From assembly GCF_003003215.1 (NCBI RefSeq), contig NZ_PVUF01000012.1:62001-126000 (forward strand): DNA of 64,000 nucleotides, written 5' to 3'. Below the pieces are notes generated by a model. It saw nothing but the letters and a program-made list of their open reading frames with translations. It had not been told where the DNA came from and made no database searches. How positions within the stretch are numbered: position 1 is the first letter of the stretch; each line of letters opens with the position of its first letter. A program made the translations under genes and the position numbers. The DNA comes from Tritonibacter scottomollicae. GTDB taxonomy: Bacteria > Pseudomonadota > Alphaproteobacteria > Rhodobacterales > Rhodobacteraceae. Shown here piece after piece: positions 46,208 to 55,134 of this stretch.

Positions 46208-46360
46208 GCACCTATAAACCCGCTCAGGCGCGAGATGCAAACCTCTGCATTGCATCTGGGGCTGCACCCTGTCTCGGCAGCAACACTCTGTCAGGGCAGA
46301 CGAAGTCAGGTCAAACAATCAGGATGGACTTTGGAGCGGTTTTCTCGTCATTTGCCCCGC

Positions 46361-47278
46361 ATGATCCAGACTGACCAAAACCCGAACCGCACCCGCCGCC
46401 TTGAACGCACCCTCGGCGACTGGATGCGCGCCCGCCTGCCCTTTGCGGTGGCGGAATTCGTGATGTTCACTCTGAAACAGGGCTGGGCAGCGATATTCGG
46501 CATTCTGCTCCTTGGGGGACTGCTGATTTCGGATCGCATCTGGCAGCCGGATTGGGCGCTGGCGCGCTATGATGCGCTGTTGCTCTATGCGCTGGGGCTG
46601 CAGGTGCTGTTTCTAGCCGCCGGCATGGAAAGCTGGCGCGAGGTGCGGGTGATCCTGCTGTTCCATCTCACCGGCACGGTAATGGAGATCTTCAAGGTTG
46701 ATGCGGGCAGCTGGGCCTATCCCGGCGACGGTCTGGTGAAACTCTGGGGTGTGCCGCTATTTTCCGGCTTCATGTATGCCTCCGTGGGGTCCTACATGGC
46801 GCGGGTGATCCGCCTGTTCGACATGCGCTTTGCCCCCTACCCGCCGCTATGGCTGGCCACCTGCCTCGCGGTTGCGATCTATGTGAATTTCTTCAGCCAC
46901 CATTTCCTGCCGGATATCCGGCTGGCGCTGTTTGTCGCCACGGTGGTGATCTTCATCCGCACCCGGATCTGGTTCTATCTCGGCGGACAAGCCTATTGGA
47001 TGCCGCTGCCGCTGGCGGCCTTCCTGTCCAGCTTCTTCCTCTGGGTGGCGGAAAACGTCGGCACCCGCACCCGCACCTGGCTTTATGCCGGTCAGGACAG
47101 CGACCAATGGGTCAGTATCGCCAAGATGGGCAGCTGGTATCTTCTGCTTTATGTGAGTTTTGTCACCGTGACATTGGTGGTGCGCGATGCGCTCTCACAC
47201 ACGCCTTACCGACCGGTCACGCCAACCGATGTCAGACAAAGCCCCGCCAGCGCAACACCACCACCAGAAGTGCAATGA
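46361..47278 (+). CDS. DUF817 family membrane protein
   Basis: A 305-residue protein with about eight membrane helices. Conserved DUF817 patterns are TGTVMEIFKVDAGSWAYPG (about residues 105-123) and PLFSGFMYASVGSYMARV. The family is related to permease-like integral proteins of unknown substrate. The ATG at 46361 is used because the upstream extension is not hydrophobic and reads across the TetR promoter. Confidence 0.82.
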   Translation: MIQTDQNPNRTRRLERTLGDWMRARLPFAVAEFVMFTLKQGWAAIFGILLLGGLLISDRIWQPDWALARYDALLLYALGLQVLFLAAGMESWREVRVILLFHLTGTVMEIFKVDAGSWAYPGDGLVKLWGVPLFSGFMYASVGSYMARVIRLFDMRFAPYPPLWLATCLAVAIYVNFFSHHFLPDIRLALFVATVVIFIRTRIWFYLGGQAYWMPLPLAAFLSSFFLWVAENVGTRTRTWLYAGQDSDQWVSIAKMGSWYLLLYVSFVTVTLVVRDALSHTPYRPVTPTDVRQSPASATPPPEVQ

Positions 47279-47597
47279 CACAGATCAGCGCAAAGCCAAC
47301 AGTGGCCGCGATATCCAGCAGCCGCCCCTTGCGCCGGTCCTTCAGGTCCAGCTCTGCCAGATAGGCCCGAAGCCGCCGCGCTTTTCGGAGCAGACCGTCC
47401 TGATCCAGCGTTGCAGCGATGCGCGGATGGGCAAAGCTTGCATCCGCTGCCACCAGATCATCCGCCGCCCGGCGCATCCGGTGCGGCAGGTGACGCCGGG
47501 CGCGGCGCAGGCTGTCAGCCAGCTCGCCGGAGAGTTTCAGTCGTTTTTCCAACAGCGTTTGGATCTGGTCCAGCTCACTCTGTAACGTCTCGCTCAT
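47232..47597 (-). CDS. Hypothetical tail-anchored membrane protein
   Basis: A 121-residue protein with a charged coiled-coil N-terminal region (MSETLQSELDQIQTLLEKRLKLS) and one C-terminal membrane helix at about residues 95-117. The 3' end overlaps the DUF817 gene end by 47 bases on the opposite strand. I do not recognise the family. Confidence 0.65.
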   Translation of the reverse strand: MSETLQSELDQIQTLLEKRLKLSGELADSLRRARRHLPHRMRRAADDLVAADASFAHPRIAATLDQDGLLRKARRLRAYLAELDLKDRRKGRLLDIAATVGFALICVIALLVVVLRWRGFV

Positions 47598-47724
47598 GGC
47601 GCGGGGATCCTCGGGCTGCGCGTGTAACAAGCTGGACCATACCCACCGCGGCTGTGGATCTCAATGCCGCGTACGCGCAAGGTTGGGGGCTGACAGTCGG
47701 GCGGGTTGCGGCTATCACCGCCCT

Positions 47725-48483
47725 ATGCTGAACACGATCATACATGGCCACCCGACCGACCAACCACCCCTGCTGATTGCCCATGGCCTCTACGGCTCCG
47801 GGCGCAACTGGGGCGTGATTGCAAAGCGCCTGTCTGATGAGCGGCAGGTGATTGCGGTGGATATGCGCAACCACGGCAACAGTCCGCAGACCCAGACCCA
47901 CAGCTATGCCGATCTGGCCGAGGATCTGGCCGAGGTGATCGCCGCCCATGGCGGGCGCATGGATGTGGTGGGGCACTCAATGGGTGGCAAGGCGGCGATG
48001 ATGCTGGCGCTCACCCACCCCGACGCGGTCAACAGGCTGCTGGTCGCCGATATTGCCCCGGTCAGCTATGAGCACACACAGGCGCATTTCATCACCGCCA
48101 TGCGCAGCGTCGACCTCGCGCGGGTGAGCCGCCGGTCCGACGCACAGGAGCAACTGGCAGAGGCCGGCGTGGATGCGATGCTGCAGAGCTTTTTCACCCA
48201 ATCGCTGGATGTGGAGAACAAGCGCTGGCGATTAAACCTCGACACATTGGAGCGCGAGATGCCGCATATCCTGTCGTTTCCGGAGGTTGAAACCCAGTGG
48301 GACGGAGCAGCGCTGTTCCTGACAGGCGCCAACTCCGAGTATGTGCAGGCGGAGCATCGCAGCCGCATCAAATCGCTGTTTCCCGGTGCCCGCTTTGCCA
48401 AGATCCCCGGCGCAGGCCATTGGCTGCACGCGGAAAAGCCGCGCGAATTCGAGGCCACGGTGCGCGCGTTTCTGAACGCCTGA
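47725..48483 (+). CDS. Alpha/beta hydrolase (YbfF-like esterase)
   Basis: A 252-residue hydrolase with the nucleophile elbow VGHSMGGKAAMM (Ser-94 region), an oxyanion HGLYGSGRNWG, and a C-terminal histidine in GAGHWLHAEKP. LAVDMRNHGNS matches the YbfF/esterase subgroup. It likely cleaves acyl-CoA or ester bonds; the substrate is unknown. It is the rightward neighbour of the small membrane protein gene. Confidence 0.9.
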   Translation: MLNTIIHGHPTDQPPLLIAHGLYGSGRNWGVIAKRLSDERQVIAVDMRNHGNSPQTQTHSYADLAEDLAEVIAAHGGRMDVVGHSMGGKAAMMLALTHPDAVNRLLVADIAPVSYEHTQAHFITAMRSVDLARVSRRSDAQEQLAEAGVDAMLQSFFTQSLDVENKRWRLNLDTLEREMPHILSFPEVETQWDGAALFLTGANSEYVQAEHRSRIKSLFPGARFAKIPGAGHWLHAEKPREFEATVRAFLNA

Positions 48484-48563
48484 CGGCAGCGCATGTATTT
48501 GGGGCTCTGCCCCCGGCCCTCACGGGCCTCTCCCAGGATTTTTTGGCTTAGAGGAAGCGGCGG

Positions 48564-49439
48564 TCAGTAGGTCAACAACAACCGATCCCGGACCGCCTCT
48601 GTCTGCATCCGCTGGCCACCCATCTGGAACCGCTTCAGCATGGATTGCCCCATATTGACGAGGATCTCGCGCTGAAACAGCCCGTGCGGGATCTCGATGT
48701 CACAATAGACATCGCCGGATTTCTTGGTGCCGTCGATCGACATGGCCACCCGCACCCCGCGCGCCTTGCAGGCGGCGATGCTGGCGAATAGCTCCTCCAG
48801 CCGGAACGCCTGCGCGCCATACAGAATGGTCTGCGAATGCGCATAGGGCGGGTCGCAATAGACCACATCCCCTGCTCGCGCCTGTGCCATGGCGGCGCGA
48901 TAATCCAGACAGGCAAAGCGCGCGCCCGCCATCCGGGTGCGCCACATGTCGACCCGCTCGGCAAACTTATGCGGCTTCATCACCGGGTGGCTGCCGCAGG
49001 GCGTCGACATATAGCCATCCTTGCGGCGAAACCGCACCACGCCGCCGTAGCAGGCCCGGCACAGGAACAGGAAATCCGCCCCATTGGGCGTGGCATTGTA
49101 ACGGGCCTTGATCGCCTCGTAGACCGCCACACGGTCGCCCGCCATGAAGGCCTCATAGCGCGCCTGATACCAATGGTTCAGCAACTCGGGGTCATCCTGC
49201 AACGCCTGCCAGATCTCAACCAGCGGCGGGTAGATGTCGGAGCCCACGGCGCGTGTGGGCCGCAAGTTGGCCATCACACCGCCCGCGCCCAGAAAGGGTT
49301 CGAAATAGGTGCCATAATCCTTGGGCAGATGGGCGACGATCTCATGGGCAAAGCGTTGCTTGTTGCCGACCCATTTCAACAGCTGGGTCTTGAACGGAGG
49401 AGCCGGTGCCTCGCCCGCCACGGGCAACAGCGCGTCCAT
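48564..49439 (-). CDS. DNA adenine methylase (D12 class, Dam-like)
   Basis: A 291-residue N6-adenine methyltransferase. The SAM-binding FEPFLGAGGVM (about residues 47-57) and the catalytic DPPY tetrad in VVYCDPPYAHSQT (about 190-203) are present. QLLKWVGNKQRFA at the N-terminus is the class signature. GATC methylation is the usual activity of this class, but the recognition site cannot be read. It is the last gene of a leftward operon with a predicted endonuclease and an m5C methylase. Confidence 0.92.
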   Translation of the reverse strand: MDALLPVAGEAPAPPFKTQLLKWVGNKQRFAHEIVAHLPKDYGTYFEPFLGAGGVMANLRPTRAVGSDIYPPLVEIWQALQDDPELLNHWYQARYEAFMAGDRVAVYEAIKARYNATPNGADFLFLCRACYGGVVRFRRKDGYMSTPCGSHPVMKPHKFAERVDMWRTRMAGARFACLDYRAAMAQARAGDVVYCDPPYAHSQTILYGAQAFRLEELFASIAACKARGVRVAMSIDGTKKSGDVYCDIEIPHGLFQREILVNMGQSMLKRFQMGGQRMQTEAVRDRLLLTY

Positions 49440-49443
49440 CCCC

Positions 49444-50238
49444 TCAGACCTCGTCCCGATAGGCGATCCGCCGCGTGTAGCTCAGCGCATTGGCGGCCAC
49501 GAGGCGATAGTGACGCTCCTGCAGCACCTGGATCTCGTCGCCCTGCACCGCCAGTTCGAACAACGCCACGATGCTGTCATCCATGAACTGCGCGGCGATC
49601 GCACGGCAGCGCATGCCGGGAAACTTGGCGTCGGCATAGCGGATGTCCTGACTGACCTGCACGATTCCGATCTGATCCTTGCCGCCCTTGGCCTGCACCG
49701 GAATGATGGTATGGCAGCCGTACCGGTCGAGGCCGATATACAGCTCGTCGATCTCGATCTGGCCCATGCCCTTCACCGTGGTGCGCAGGTGGTTTTGCAG
49801 ACTGTAGGTGGTGAGGCCCAGAAACGTGTCGATCAGCCGGTTGTAGCGCACCACCGCCAACAGCGCCTGCTCGTCATCCAGCGCATAGGCGCGGATGATG
49901 GCGGGGGTGGCGTCGGGGATGTCGATGACCTCCAGATCCTGCTGCGGCAGGATACGGTTGATCTTCACCAGGCTGAATTTATAGACCGCTCGCCCGGCCA
50001 GTTCGATCACCCATTCGCGCCCCTCGGGCTGGGTGGCCACGATGGCTTCGGGCAGCACATTGCGAAAGCGAAAGGAATAGAGCACATCGCCCAGGTTCTT
50101 GGGCAGTTTGATCGCCAGCTCCTGTGCGGCCTGCTCCAGCTCCTCGCGGGTGAAGCCAAACTCGGTCGCGCCTTCGCTGTAACGTTCGACAAAGATCTTC
50201 TCGATCAGGGCGCTGTAGCGGTTCTGCTGCTTAGCCAT
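49444..50238 (-). CDS. Predicted restriction endonuclease
   Basis: A 264-residue protein between two DNA methylase genes. The segment ELYIGLDRYGCHTIIPVQAKGGKDQ (about residues 165-189) has the spacing of a PD-(D/E)xK nuclease core: D171, then Q182-A-K184 in a beta strand. No recognition family is identified. It overlaps the m5C methylase stop by eight bases and ends four bases before the adenine methylase start, so all three are one transcription unit. Confidence 0.72.
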   Translation of the reverse strand: MAKQQNRYSALIEKIFVERYSEGATEFGFTREELEQAAQELAIKLPKNLGDVLYSFRFRNVLPEAIVATQPEGREWVIELAGRAVYKFSLVKINRILPQQDLEVIDIPDATPAIIRAYALDDEQALLAVVRYNRLIDTFLGLTTYSLQNHLRTTVKGMGQIEIDELYIGLDRYGCHTIIPVQAKGGKDQIGIVQVSQDIRYADAKFPGMRCRAIAAQFMDDSIVALFELAVQGDEIQVLQERHYRLVAANALSYTRRIAYRDEV

Positions 50239-51589
50239 TGGCGGTCTTGGGCGCGGTCTCTGCGCGTTCCAGCTCGATATCCGCCTGCCGCCGCTTGGTC
50301 GCGCCGCTCTTGCGGTCCCGGCGCGCGGGCATGGCGTCCACCTCGAAATGGGCAGCGGCGCGGGTCAGGTCGAACTGCAGCAGCTTGGGATCCCCCAGCG
50401 CCAGCGTACCCTCCGGGCGTTCGGGCTGATAGCCAAGTGCTGCCATCATCTGAGCCGCCACGGCGCGGGCCAGCGGCGGGGGCACCGAATTGCCGATCTG
50501 ACGCGCACCATGCCATTTGGTGGCGTTGAAACGGAACCAGTCGGGGAACCCGTGCAACCGCGCCATCTCGCGCACGGTGACGCAGCGGTCGTATTTGTAG
50601 TGGATCGGGCGCGGACTGGTGAAGGCACCGCGCGCGCCATCGGTCCCCGCCCGCAACGTGTTGGAGACACCTCCCCGGGCCAGCTTGAAGAACCGGCTGA
50701 TCGGCTCCACCGCGCCCTCGGCAGTTTCGCCAAAGCGACGGCGGGTGATCTCGGTGTGACCGGTCCGCGCGCTCGACGTTAGAAGCGAGGGCTGCCAGTC
50801 GCGGATATAGCCGTGGTGCCAGGCATCATTGGTCAGCCCGCGCAGTTCTGCCGCGTAGTCCGACGGTTTGCCAAACCGCACACCGCGCGTGGCATCGCTG
50901 TCCAGCAGCGCGTCAAAGCGTTCCGCATCTGGCAGATCCCCCAGCGCCTCGCGGCAGCTGGGCCCGTCAGGCAGCCCTTCGAAGGTCTTGGGCTTGCCGC
51001 TGATATTGGTCTGCGGCGCGGGGTATTCGGGCAGCGGCAGGCCTTTCTTGACCCCCATCAGGATCAGTCTCTCACGCGATTGCGGCGTGCCGAAATGGGC
51101 GGCGTTCAGCACCTTCCACGGCGTGCGACAGACATATCCAGCCGCATCAAAGGCCGCCACCAGCTCCTCAAGGAACTGCTTGTGCTTGCCCACCGTCAGC
51201 CCCTTGACGTTCTCGAACACAAAGGACTTGGCGTCCAATTCCTTGACAATGCGCAGGAAATCCATCGCCAGCCGGTTGCGCGGATCGTCCAGCACCCGCT
51301 TGCCGATCATCGAGAACCCCTGACAGGGCGCACCACCCGACACACAGTCGATTTCCGCATCGCCCAGGCCTGCCGCCGCGCGGATCTGCTCGCCGCTCAG
51401 CCCCTCGACAGAGCGCGCCAGAACCGCCGTATGGGGGAAGTTGAACTTGTGAACGGCGCAATGGACCGGGTCGATTTCCACCGCGGCCCGGACGTCAAAC
51501 CCCGCCTGCTCGAACCCGAGGCTAAGGCCACCTGCGCCCGCAAACAATTCGACTGCGATCGGTCTCAACTTTCGGCGCCCTTCGTTCAC
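50231..51589 (-). CDS. DNA cytosine-5 methyltransferase
   Basis: A 452-residue m5C methylase with ordered motifs: ELFAGAGGLSLG (I), the catalytic Cys89 in GGAPCQGFS (IV), FVFENVKGL (VI), FGTPQSRERLILMG (VIII) and RQIGNSVPPPLA (X). The region between motifs VIII and X (target recognition) is long. It begins the leftward restriction-modification operon. A palindrome lies 30 bases upstream of its start. Confidence 0.94.
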   Translation of the reverse strand: MNEGRRKLRPIAVELFAGAGGLSLGFEQAGFDVRAAVEIDPVHCAVHKFNFPHTAVLARSVEGLSGEQIRAAAGLGDAEIDCVSGGAPCQGFSMIGKRVLDDPRNRLAMDFLRIVKELDAKSFVFENVKGLTVGKHKQFLEELVAAFDAAGYVCRTPWKVLNAAHFGTPQSRERLILMGVKKGLPLPEYPAPQTNISGKPKTFEGLPDGPSCREALGDLPDAERFDALLDSDATRGVRFGKPSDYAAELRGLTNDAWHHGYIRDWQPSLLTSSARTGHTEITRRRFGETAEGAVEPISRFFKLARGGVSNTLRAGTDGARGAFTSPRPIHYKYDRCVTVREMARLHGFPDWFRFNATKWHGARQIGNSVPPPLARAVAAQMMAALGYQPERPEGTLALGDPKLLQFDLTRAAAHFEVDAMPARRDRKSGATKRRQADIELERAETAPKTANG

Positions 51590-51618
51590 GTTTGATTCTC
51601 ATATTCTAGCATGGGAGA

Positions 51619-51638
51619 GACGCGATGTCGATCGCGTC
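51619..51638. promoter_or_regulatory. Palindrome before the restriction-modification operon
   Basis: GACGCGAT-GTCG-ATCGCGTC is a perfect 8-base inverted repeat with a 4-base spacer. The right arm contains GATC (at 51630-51633), a typical Dam substrate. Position next to the m5C methylase start suits an operator, but a chance hairpin is possible. Confidence 0.5.
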
Positions 51639-51858
51639 TGTACCTCTTACACAAGCTGCAGATCGAATGCCAGAACGTCTCAAAGCCGACAGAAATAACG
51701 CCAAGTCCGCAGGAGCGGCGGCGCGGACGATGATGGCAGTTTCGGGCAGCTCTCACGTCCCAGGCATTGCGACGAACGCCGTCATTTCAGCTTTAGATCC
51801 AGTGGCGTGATGACTATAGTGAGCGCCGGAGCTTCTAACTGGAAAGGCTGTGCTGGCC

Positions 51859-53007
51859 GTGACTTCGAACAAAGTCCCATTCAACCGCCCCTCATTCGTC
51901 GGACAGGAACTGCGCTGGGTCACCGATGCCATCGAGCGGGGTCAGCTCTCCGGGGATGGTCACTTCACCCATCTGTGCAACGAACAGATCCGAACCGCTA
52001 CAGGTGCCGCTGCGGCCTTGCTGACGCATTCCTGTACTGCCGCTCTGGAAATGGCGGCGATCCTGTGTGACCTTGAGGCCGGTGACGAGGTCATCATGCC
52101 GTCGTTCACCTTTGTCTCGACGGCCAATGCTGTCGTTTTGCGCGGTGCAGTTCCGGTATTTGTCGACATCGACCCGAACACCCTGAACATTGATCCCAAA
52201 CGGGTTAAAGCGGCGGTTACATCCCGCACCCGTGCGATCATCGCGGTCCACTACGCTGGTTTCCCTGCCGATATGGATGCGCTGGCAGAGATCGCGAGGA
52301 CGCATGACCTGGTGCTGATCGAGGATGCCGCTCAGGCCTATGGATCCACTTACAAGGGACGGCCCGCAGGATCGCTTGCGGATATGGCCGCCTTCAGTTT
52401 TCATGAGACCAAGAACATCATCAGCGGTGAGGGCGGTGCGCTGACTCTGACACGGCCCGATCTGGTCGAACGTGCGGAGATTATTCGCGAGAAGGGAACA
52501 AACCGGTCTCGTTTCTTCCGTGGTCAGGTTGATAAATACACTTGGGTTGATCTGGGATCGTCCTTCCTGCCCGGAGAATTGATTGCCGCCTTCCTGCATG
52601 GTCAGCTGGAAATGGAGGCCGAGATCCGCAGCCGCCGTTGCGGTCAATTTGATCGCTACATGGCGGCGTTTGCCGATCTCGAAGCCGAAGGGCGGCTCAG
52701 ACGGCCGATCATCCCGGAGCAGACCACAGGCAACGGCCATATGTTCTATTTGCTTTTGCCGGATCAGGACACGCGCGACGATCTGATCGCATTTTTAAAA
52801 GAGCGCGGCATTGGCGCCCCCTTCCACTACGTGCCTTTACATTCCTCCCCCGCCGGTCAGAAATTTGGTCGCGCCGACGAGGAACTGCCTGTGACCCAGG
52901 ACACATCGGATCGCCTCCTGCGGCTGCCCATGTTTTTCTCTCTCGGCGCTGATATAGAGGGCGTGATTGATGCGACCGCCGCGTTCTTCAAGCGCGGTGG
53001 GCACTGA
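51859..53007 (+). CDS. DegT/DnrJ/EryC1-type sugar aminotransferase (RffA-like)
   Basis: A PLP aminotransferase of about 382 residues that makes an amino sugar nucleotide, similar to dTDP-4-amino-4,6-dideoxygalactose transaminase. FNRPSFVGQEL is the family N-terminal block, LIEDAAQAYGSTYKG carries the PLP-aspartate region, and SFHETKNIISGEGGAL the PLP lysine (HETKN). I take the GTG at 51859, about 11 bases after GGAAAGG; a GTG nine bases earlier is possible. It is followed 2 bases downstream by a hexapeptide acetyltransferase gene. Confidence 0.88.
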   Translation: MTSNKVPFNRPSFVGQELRWVTDAIERGQLSGDGHFTHLCNEQIRTATGAAAALLTHSCTAALEMAAILCDLEAGDEVIMPSFTFVSTANAVVLRGAVPVFVDIDPNTLNIDPKRVKAAVTSRTRAIIAVHYAGFPADMDALAEIARTHDLVLIEDAAQAYGSTYKGRPAGSLADMAAFSFHETKNIISGEGGALTLTRPDLVERAEIIREKGTNRSRFFRGQVDKYTWVDLGSSFLPGELIAAFLHGQLEMEAEIRSRRCGQFDRYMAAFADLEAEGRLRRPIIPEQTTGNGHMFYLLLPDQDTRDDLIAFLKERGIGAPFHYVPLHSSPAGQKFGRADEELPVTQDTSDRLLRLPMFFSLGADIEGVIDATAAFFKRGGH

Positions 53008-53008
53008 C

Positions 53009-53572
53009 ATGGCCTATCTCACTCAGGCACAACTCGACACCATGGGCTTTGCCAGCCTTGGCCACGATGTGAAGATCAGTGACAAGGCCTCCATCTACAA
53101 CGCCGAGCAGATGACCCTCGGGGATCATACCAGGATCGACGATTTCTGTGTCGTGTCTGGCTGTGTGACCACGGGCCGTAACGTCCATATCGCGCCATTG
53201 TGTCTGGTTGCAGGCGGAACCCCGGGGATTGAATTCTCCGATTTTTCCGGCCTGGCCTATGGCGTTAAGATCTTTGCGCAATCTGACGATTACTCCGGCG
53301 CCACCATGACAAACCCAACCGTGCCAGCCGCATTCAAATCGGAAACCAAGGCGCGTGTCTCTCTCGGTCGCCATGTGATCGTCGGCGCAAATGCGGTTGT
53401 CGCCCCCGGTGTTTCACTCGCGGACGGGACAGCCGTTGGTGCAGGATCGGTTGTATTGGCATCAAGTGCGCCGTGGTCGATCATGGCAGGCGTTCCGGCC
53501 AAACATATCAAGACCCGGTCTTCCGACCTGCTGGCCCTCGAAGATGAGCTTCTGCAGGCGGAATCGCATTGA
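53009..53572 (+). CDS. Left-handed beta-helix (hexapeptide) acyltransferase
   Basis: A 187-residue protein with several hexapeptide repeats, for example GHDVKISDKASIYN and VSLGRHVIVGANAVVAPGVSL, and a C-terminal AGVPAKHIK. It resembles galactoside O-acetyltransferase and sugar N-acetyltransferases. Sitting directly after the sugar aminotransferase, it probably N-acylates that amino sugar. The ATG at 53009 is the first clear start. Confidence 0.85.
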   Translation: MAYLTQAQLDTMGFASLGHDVKISDKASIYNAEQMTLGDHTRIDDFCVVSGCVTTGRNVHIAPLCLVAGGTPGIEFSDFSGLAYGVKIFAQSDDYSGATMTNPTVPAAFKSETKARVSLGRHVIVGANAVVAPGVSLADGTAVGAGSVVLASSAPWSIMAGVPAKHIKTRSSDLLALEDELLQAESH

Positions 53573-54489
53573 CCAAATCCAGACACCCTAACTACGTGAT
53601 ATATGCCCCCGATTTCGATCCAGATAGCGGCGGCGCGATATTCCTGCACCAGCTGGCTCATGCATTGGGTCAGCTGGGCGAAGACGCTTCGCTGTGGCCC
53701 TGGAATGTGCCGAGCCGGAGCGACACCAGAAAACATCTGCGACGCATCATCCGAAACCCAGGCCTGCTCTGGCAAACGCCCGTCGGAAAACTGCTGCGCG
53801 ACCCGGCCATGCAAACCCGAATAGCGACCCACAAGGATCTGCGCTCCGACACGATTGTGGTCTATCCGGAGGTCACACTCGGCAATCCGCTGCAGGCCCG
53901 CAAGATCGCCCGCTGGCTGCTCTACAAGCCCGGACTGAAGGACCCGTTCCAGTTCACCGAGAATGAAATGTTCTTTCGCGCCGGGGAGATGTCCGATCTG
54001 CCTGAGATGACAGGCGGCGCCGAAGACCTGTTTCTATGGCGCCGCAATCCGGTCTATCGCAATGAGAACAGACCAGAGCGAAAGGGCGTTTGCTATATGG
54101 TCCGCAAGGGGCATGAGAAAGAGCGGATCCCGGAAACCGAGGATCCCGCAGCCATCTGCATCGACGGCCTGTCCCATGAAGAGGCTGCCGAGGTCTTCAA
54201 TACGTGCCAGATCTTCTACAGCTACGATGAGGCCACTCTCTACTCTCAATATGCTGCCATCTGCGGCTGCACGAGCGTCATTATCCCCGGGTTCTTTCGA
54301 GATCGGAGCGAATGGGTCGCGTCACATCCGCTTGGTCGGGTTGGCGTTGCATATGGGCTCGACGATTTGGATCATGCCCGCCAAACCCGTAGCCAGGTGC
54401 AGGGCGTCCTAGACGCGCAGGAACAAGCCGGGCTGGACACAGTCAGGCGTTTCATTTCCACGACACAAGCCGGTTTCTCCGTAGCGTAG
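53569..54489 (+). CDS. Glycosyltransferase-like protein of unknown family
   Basis: A 306-residue protein with a TTG start overlapping the previous stop (ATTGA). YVIYAPDFDPDSGGAIFLHQLAHALGQLG (about residues 9-37) looks like the glycine-rich N-terminal loop of GT-B glycosyltransferases, and EEAAEVFNTCQIFYSYDEATLYSQYAAICGC (about 204-234) is the second domain's donor-binding pattern. I cannot name a family. It is the last gene of a three-gene surface-glycan cluster and ends 190 bases before the tRNA fragment. Confidence 0.65.
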   Translation: MTKSRHPNYVIYAPDFDPDSGGAIFLHQLAHALGQLGEDASLWPWNVPSRSDTRKHLRRIIRNPGLLWQTPVGKLLRDPAMQTRIATHKDLRSDTIVVYPEVTLGNPLQARKIARWLLYKPGLKDPFQFTENEMFFRAGEMSDLPEMTGGAEDLFLWRRNPVYRNENRPERKGVCYMVRKGHEKERIPETEDPAAICIDGLSHEEAAEVFNTCQIFYSYDEATLYSQYAAICGCTSVIIPGFFRDRSEWVASHPLGRVGVAYGLDDLDHARQTRSQVQGVLDAQEQAGLDTVRRFISTTQAGFSVA

Positions 54490-54675
54490 TCACAGCTGCG
54501 GTTGCGAACCCAGAATTGGACGCCTCTCCAGTCGTGAACTGAACTGTCGGGAGCAGGTAAGTCACAAACAGCTGATGGGCCTCCATGTTGAGTGAGGCGG
54601 CCTACCTGAGTAGGTACAAACAATGCCGAAGCAGAGCCCAAGGCGTTGATGTGAAACTCTCCAGCATTTTCAAAG
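54490..54675. other. Non-coding stretch before the tRNA fragment
   Basis: 186 bases with no convincing gene. It is the last chromosomal-type DNA before the tRNA-Leu fragment. Confidence 0.4.
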
Positions 54676-54728
54676 TGGTACGGGCGGCGGGACTCGAACC
54701 CGCACGGCTAAAGCCTGGGGATTTTAAG
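54676..54728 (-). repeat. tRNA-Leu(UAA) 3'-half fragment (probable att site)
   Basis: On the minus strand the sequence contains CTTAAAA (anticodon loop with TAA anticodon), TCCCC (3' half of the anticodon stem), a variable arm GGC-TTTA-GCC, the T arm GCGGG-TTCGAGT-CCCGC, CGCCCGT, A and the encoded CCA. The D arm and 5' acceptor strand are absent: the bases just before CTTAAAA (GCAAT) cannot pair with TCCCC. This is the expected scar of site-specific integration into a tRNA 3' end. The element should lie on the right, with the intact gene at its far end. Confidence 0.85.
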
Positions 54729-54777
54729 ATTGCGCCTTTTCCTTTGTTTTCAACAAGTCGGTTACACAAAAACAAAG

Positions 54778-54804
54778 CCCCGCACCGCAAATAGCGGTCC
54801 GGGG
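54778..54804 (-). terminator. Leftward terminator inside the island
   Basis: Stem CCCCGCACCGC / GCGGTCCGGGG with an AAATA loop and one mismatch. On the minus strand it is followed by CTTTGTTTTTGTG, so it ends leftward transcription, for example from the reverse transcriptase gene. Confidence 0.75.
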
Positions 54805-55134
54805 TTGCGTAGCTGGGGGAGACGATTTGCGTCGACTTAAAGCACTTCTGTCTCCAAATGTTCCCGTGCCTCTTTGAATGTCTCCGACCGACCGTGTTTG
54901 GCTGGGAATCGATCAAGCGAGTCAAAGCTGATCTTCATCCGCCATCCTGTCGACGATCACTTTGCGAATAAGCCTGCTGCACGCTGTGCATAAACTGATT
55001 AAGGAAGCCAGCCCGGAGCGGTGATTGGTCCAGGGCACAGCGTGAAACCAAGCGTGACGCCAAGGGCGGGAAGCTGTCATTAGCTGCGGTCGCGAAATCT
55101 GTAATCGGATTAGCAAAAGCGGACAAAGACTTGA
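54805..55134. other. Region downstream of the reverse transcriptase gene
   Basis: 330 bases at the 3' side of the reverse transcriptase. A minus-strand frame of 64-99 codons (54922-55234) overlaps the reverse transcriptase end, but has no clear ribosome site. I do not call it a gene. It could be the untranslated part of the transcript. Confidence 0.35.

Noticed and set aside
51625-51810. 61-codon rightward frame with a good ribosome-site-like GGGAGAG
   Set aside because: The start coincides with a palindrome next to the m5C methylase gene, the product is low-complexity Ala/Ser-rich, and it has no recognisable family. Kept only as a possibility.
54602-54925. Leftward open frame covering the tRNA fragment
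   Set aside because: Its codons overlap the tRNA-Leu fragment and the terminator hairpin; the apparent protein sequence is a translation of tRNA sequence.
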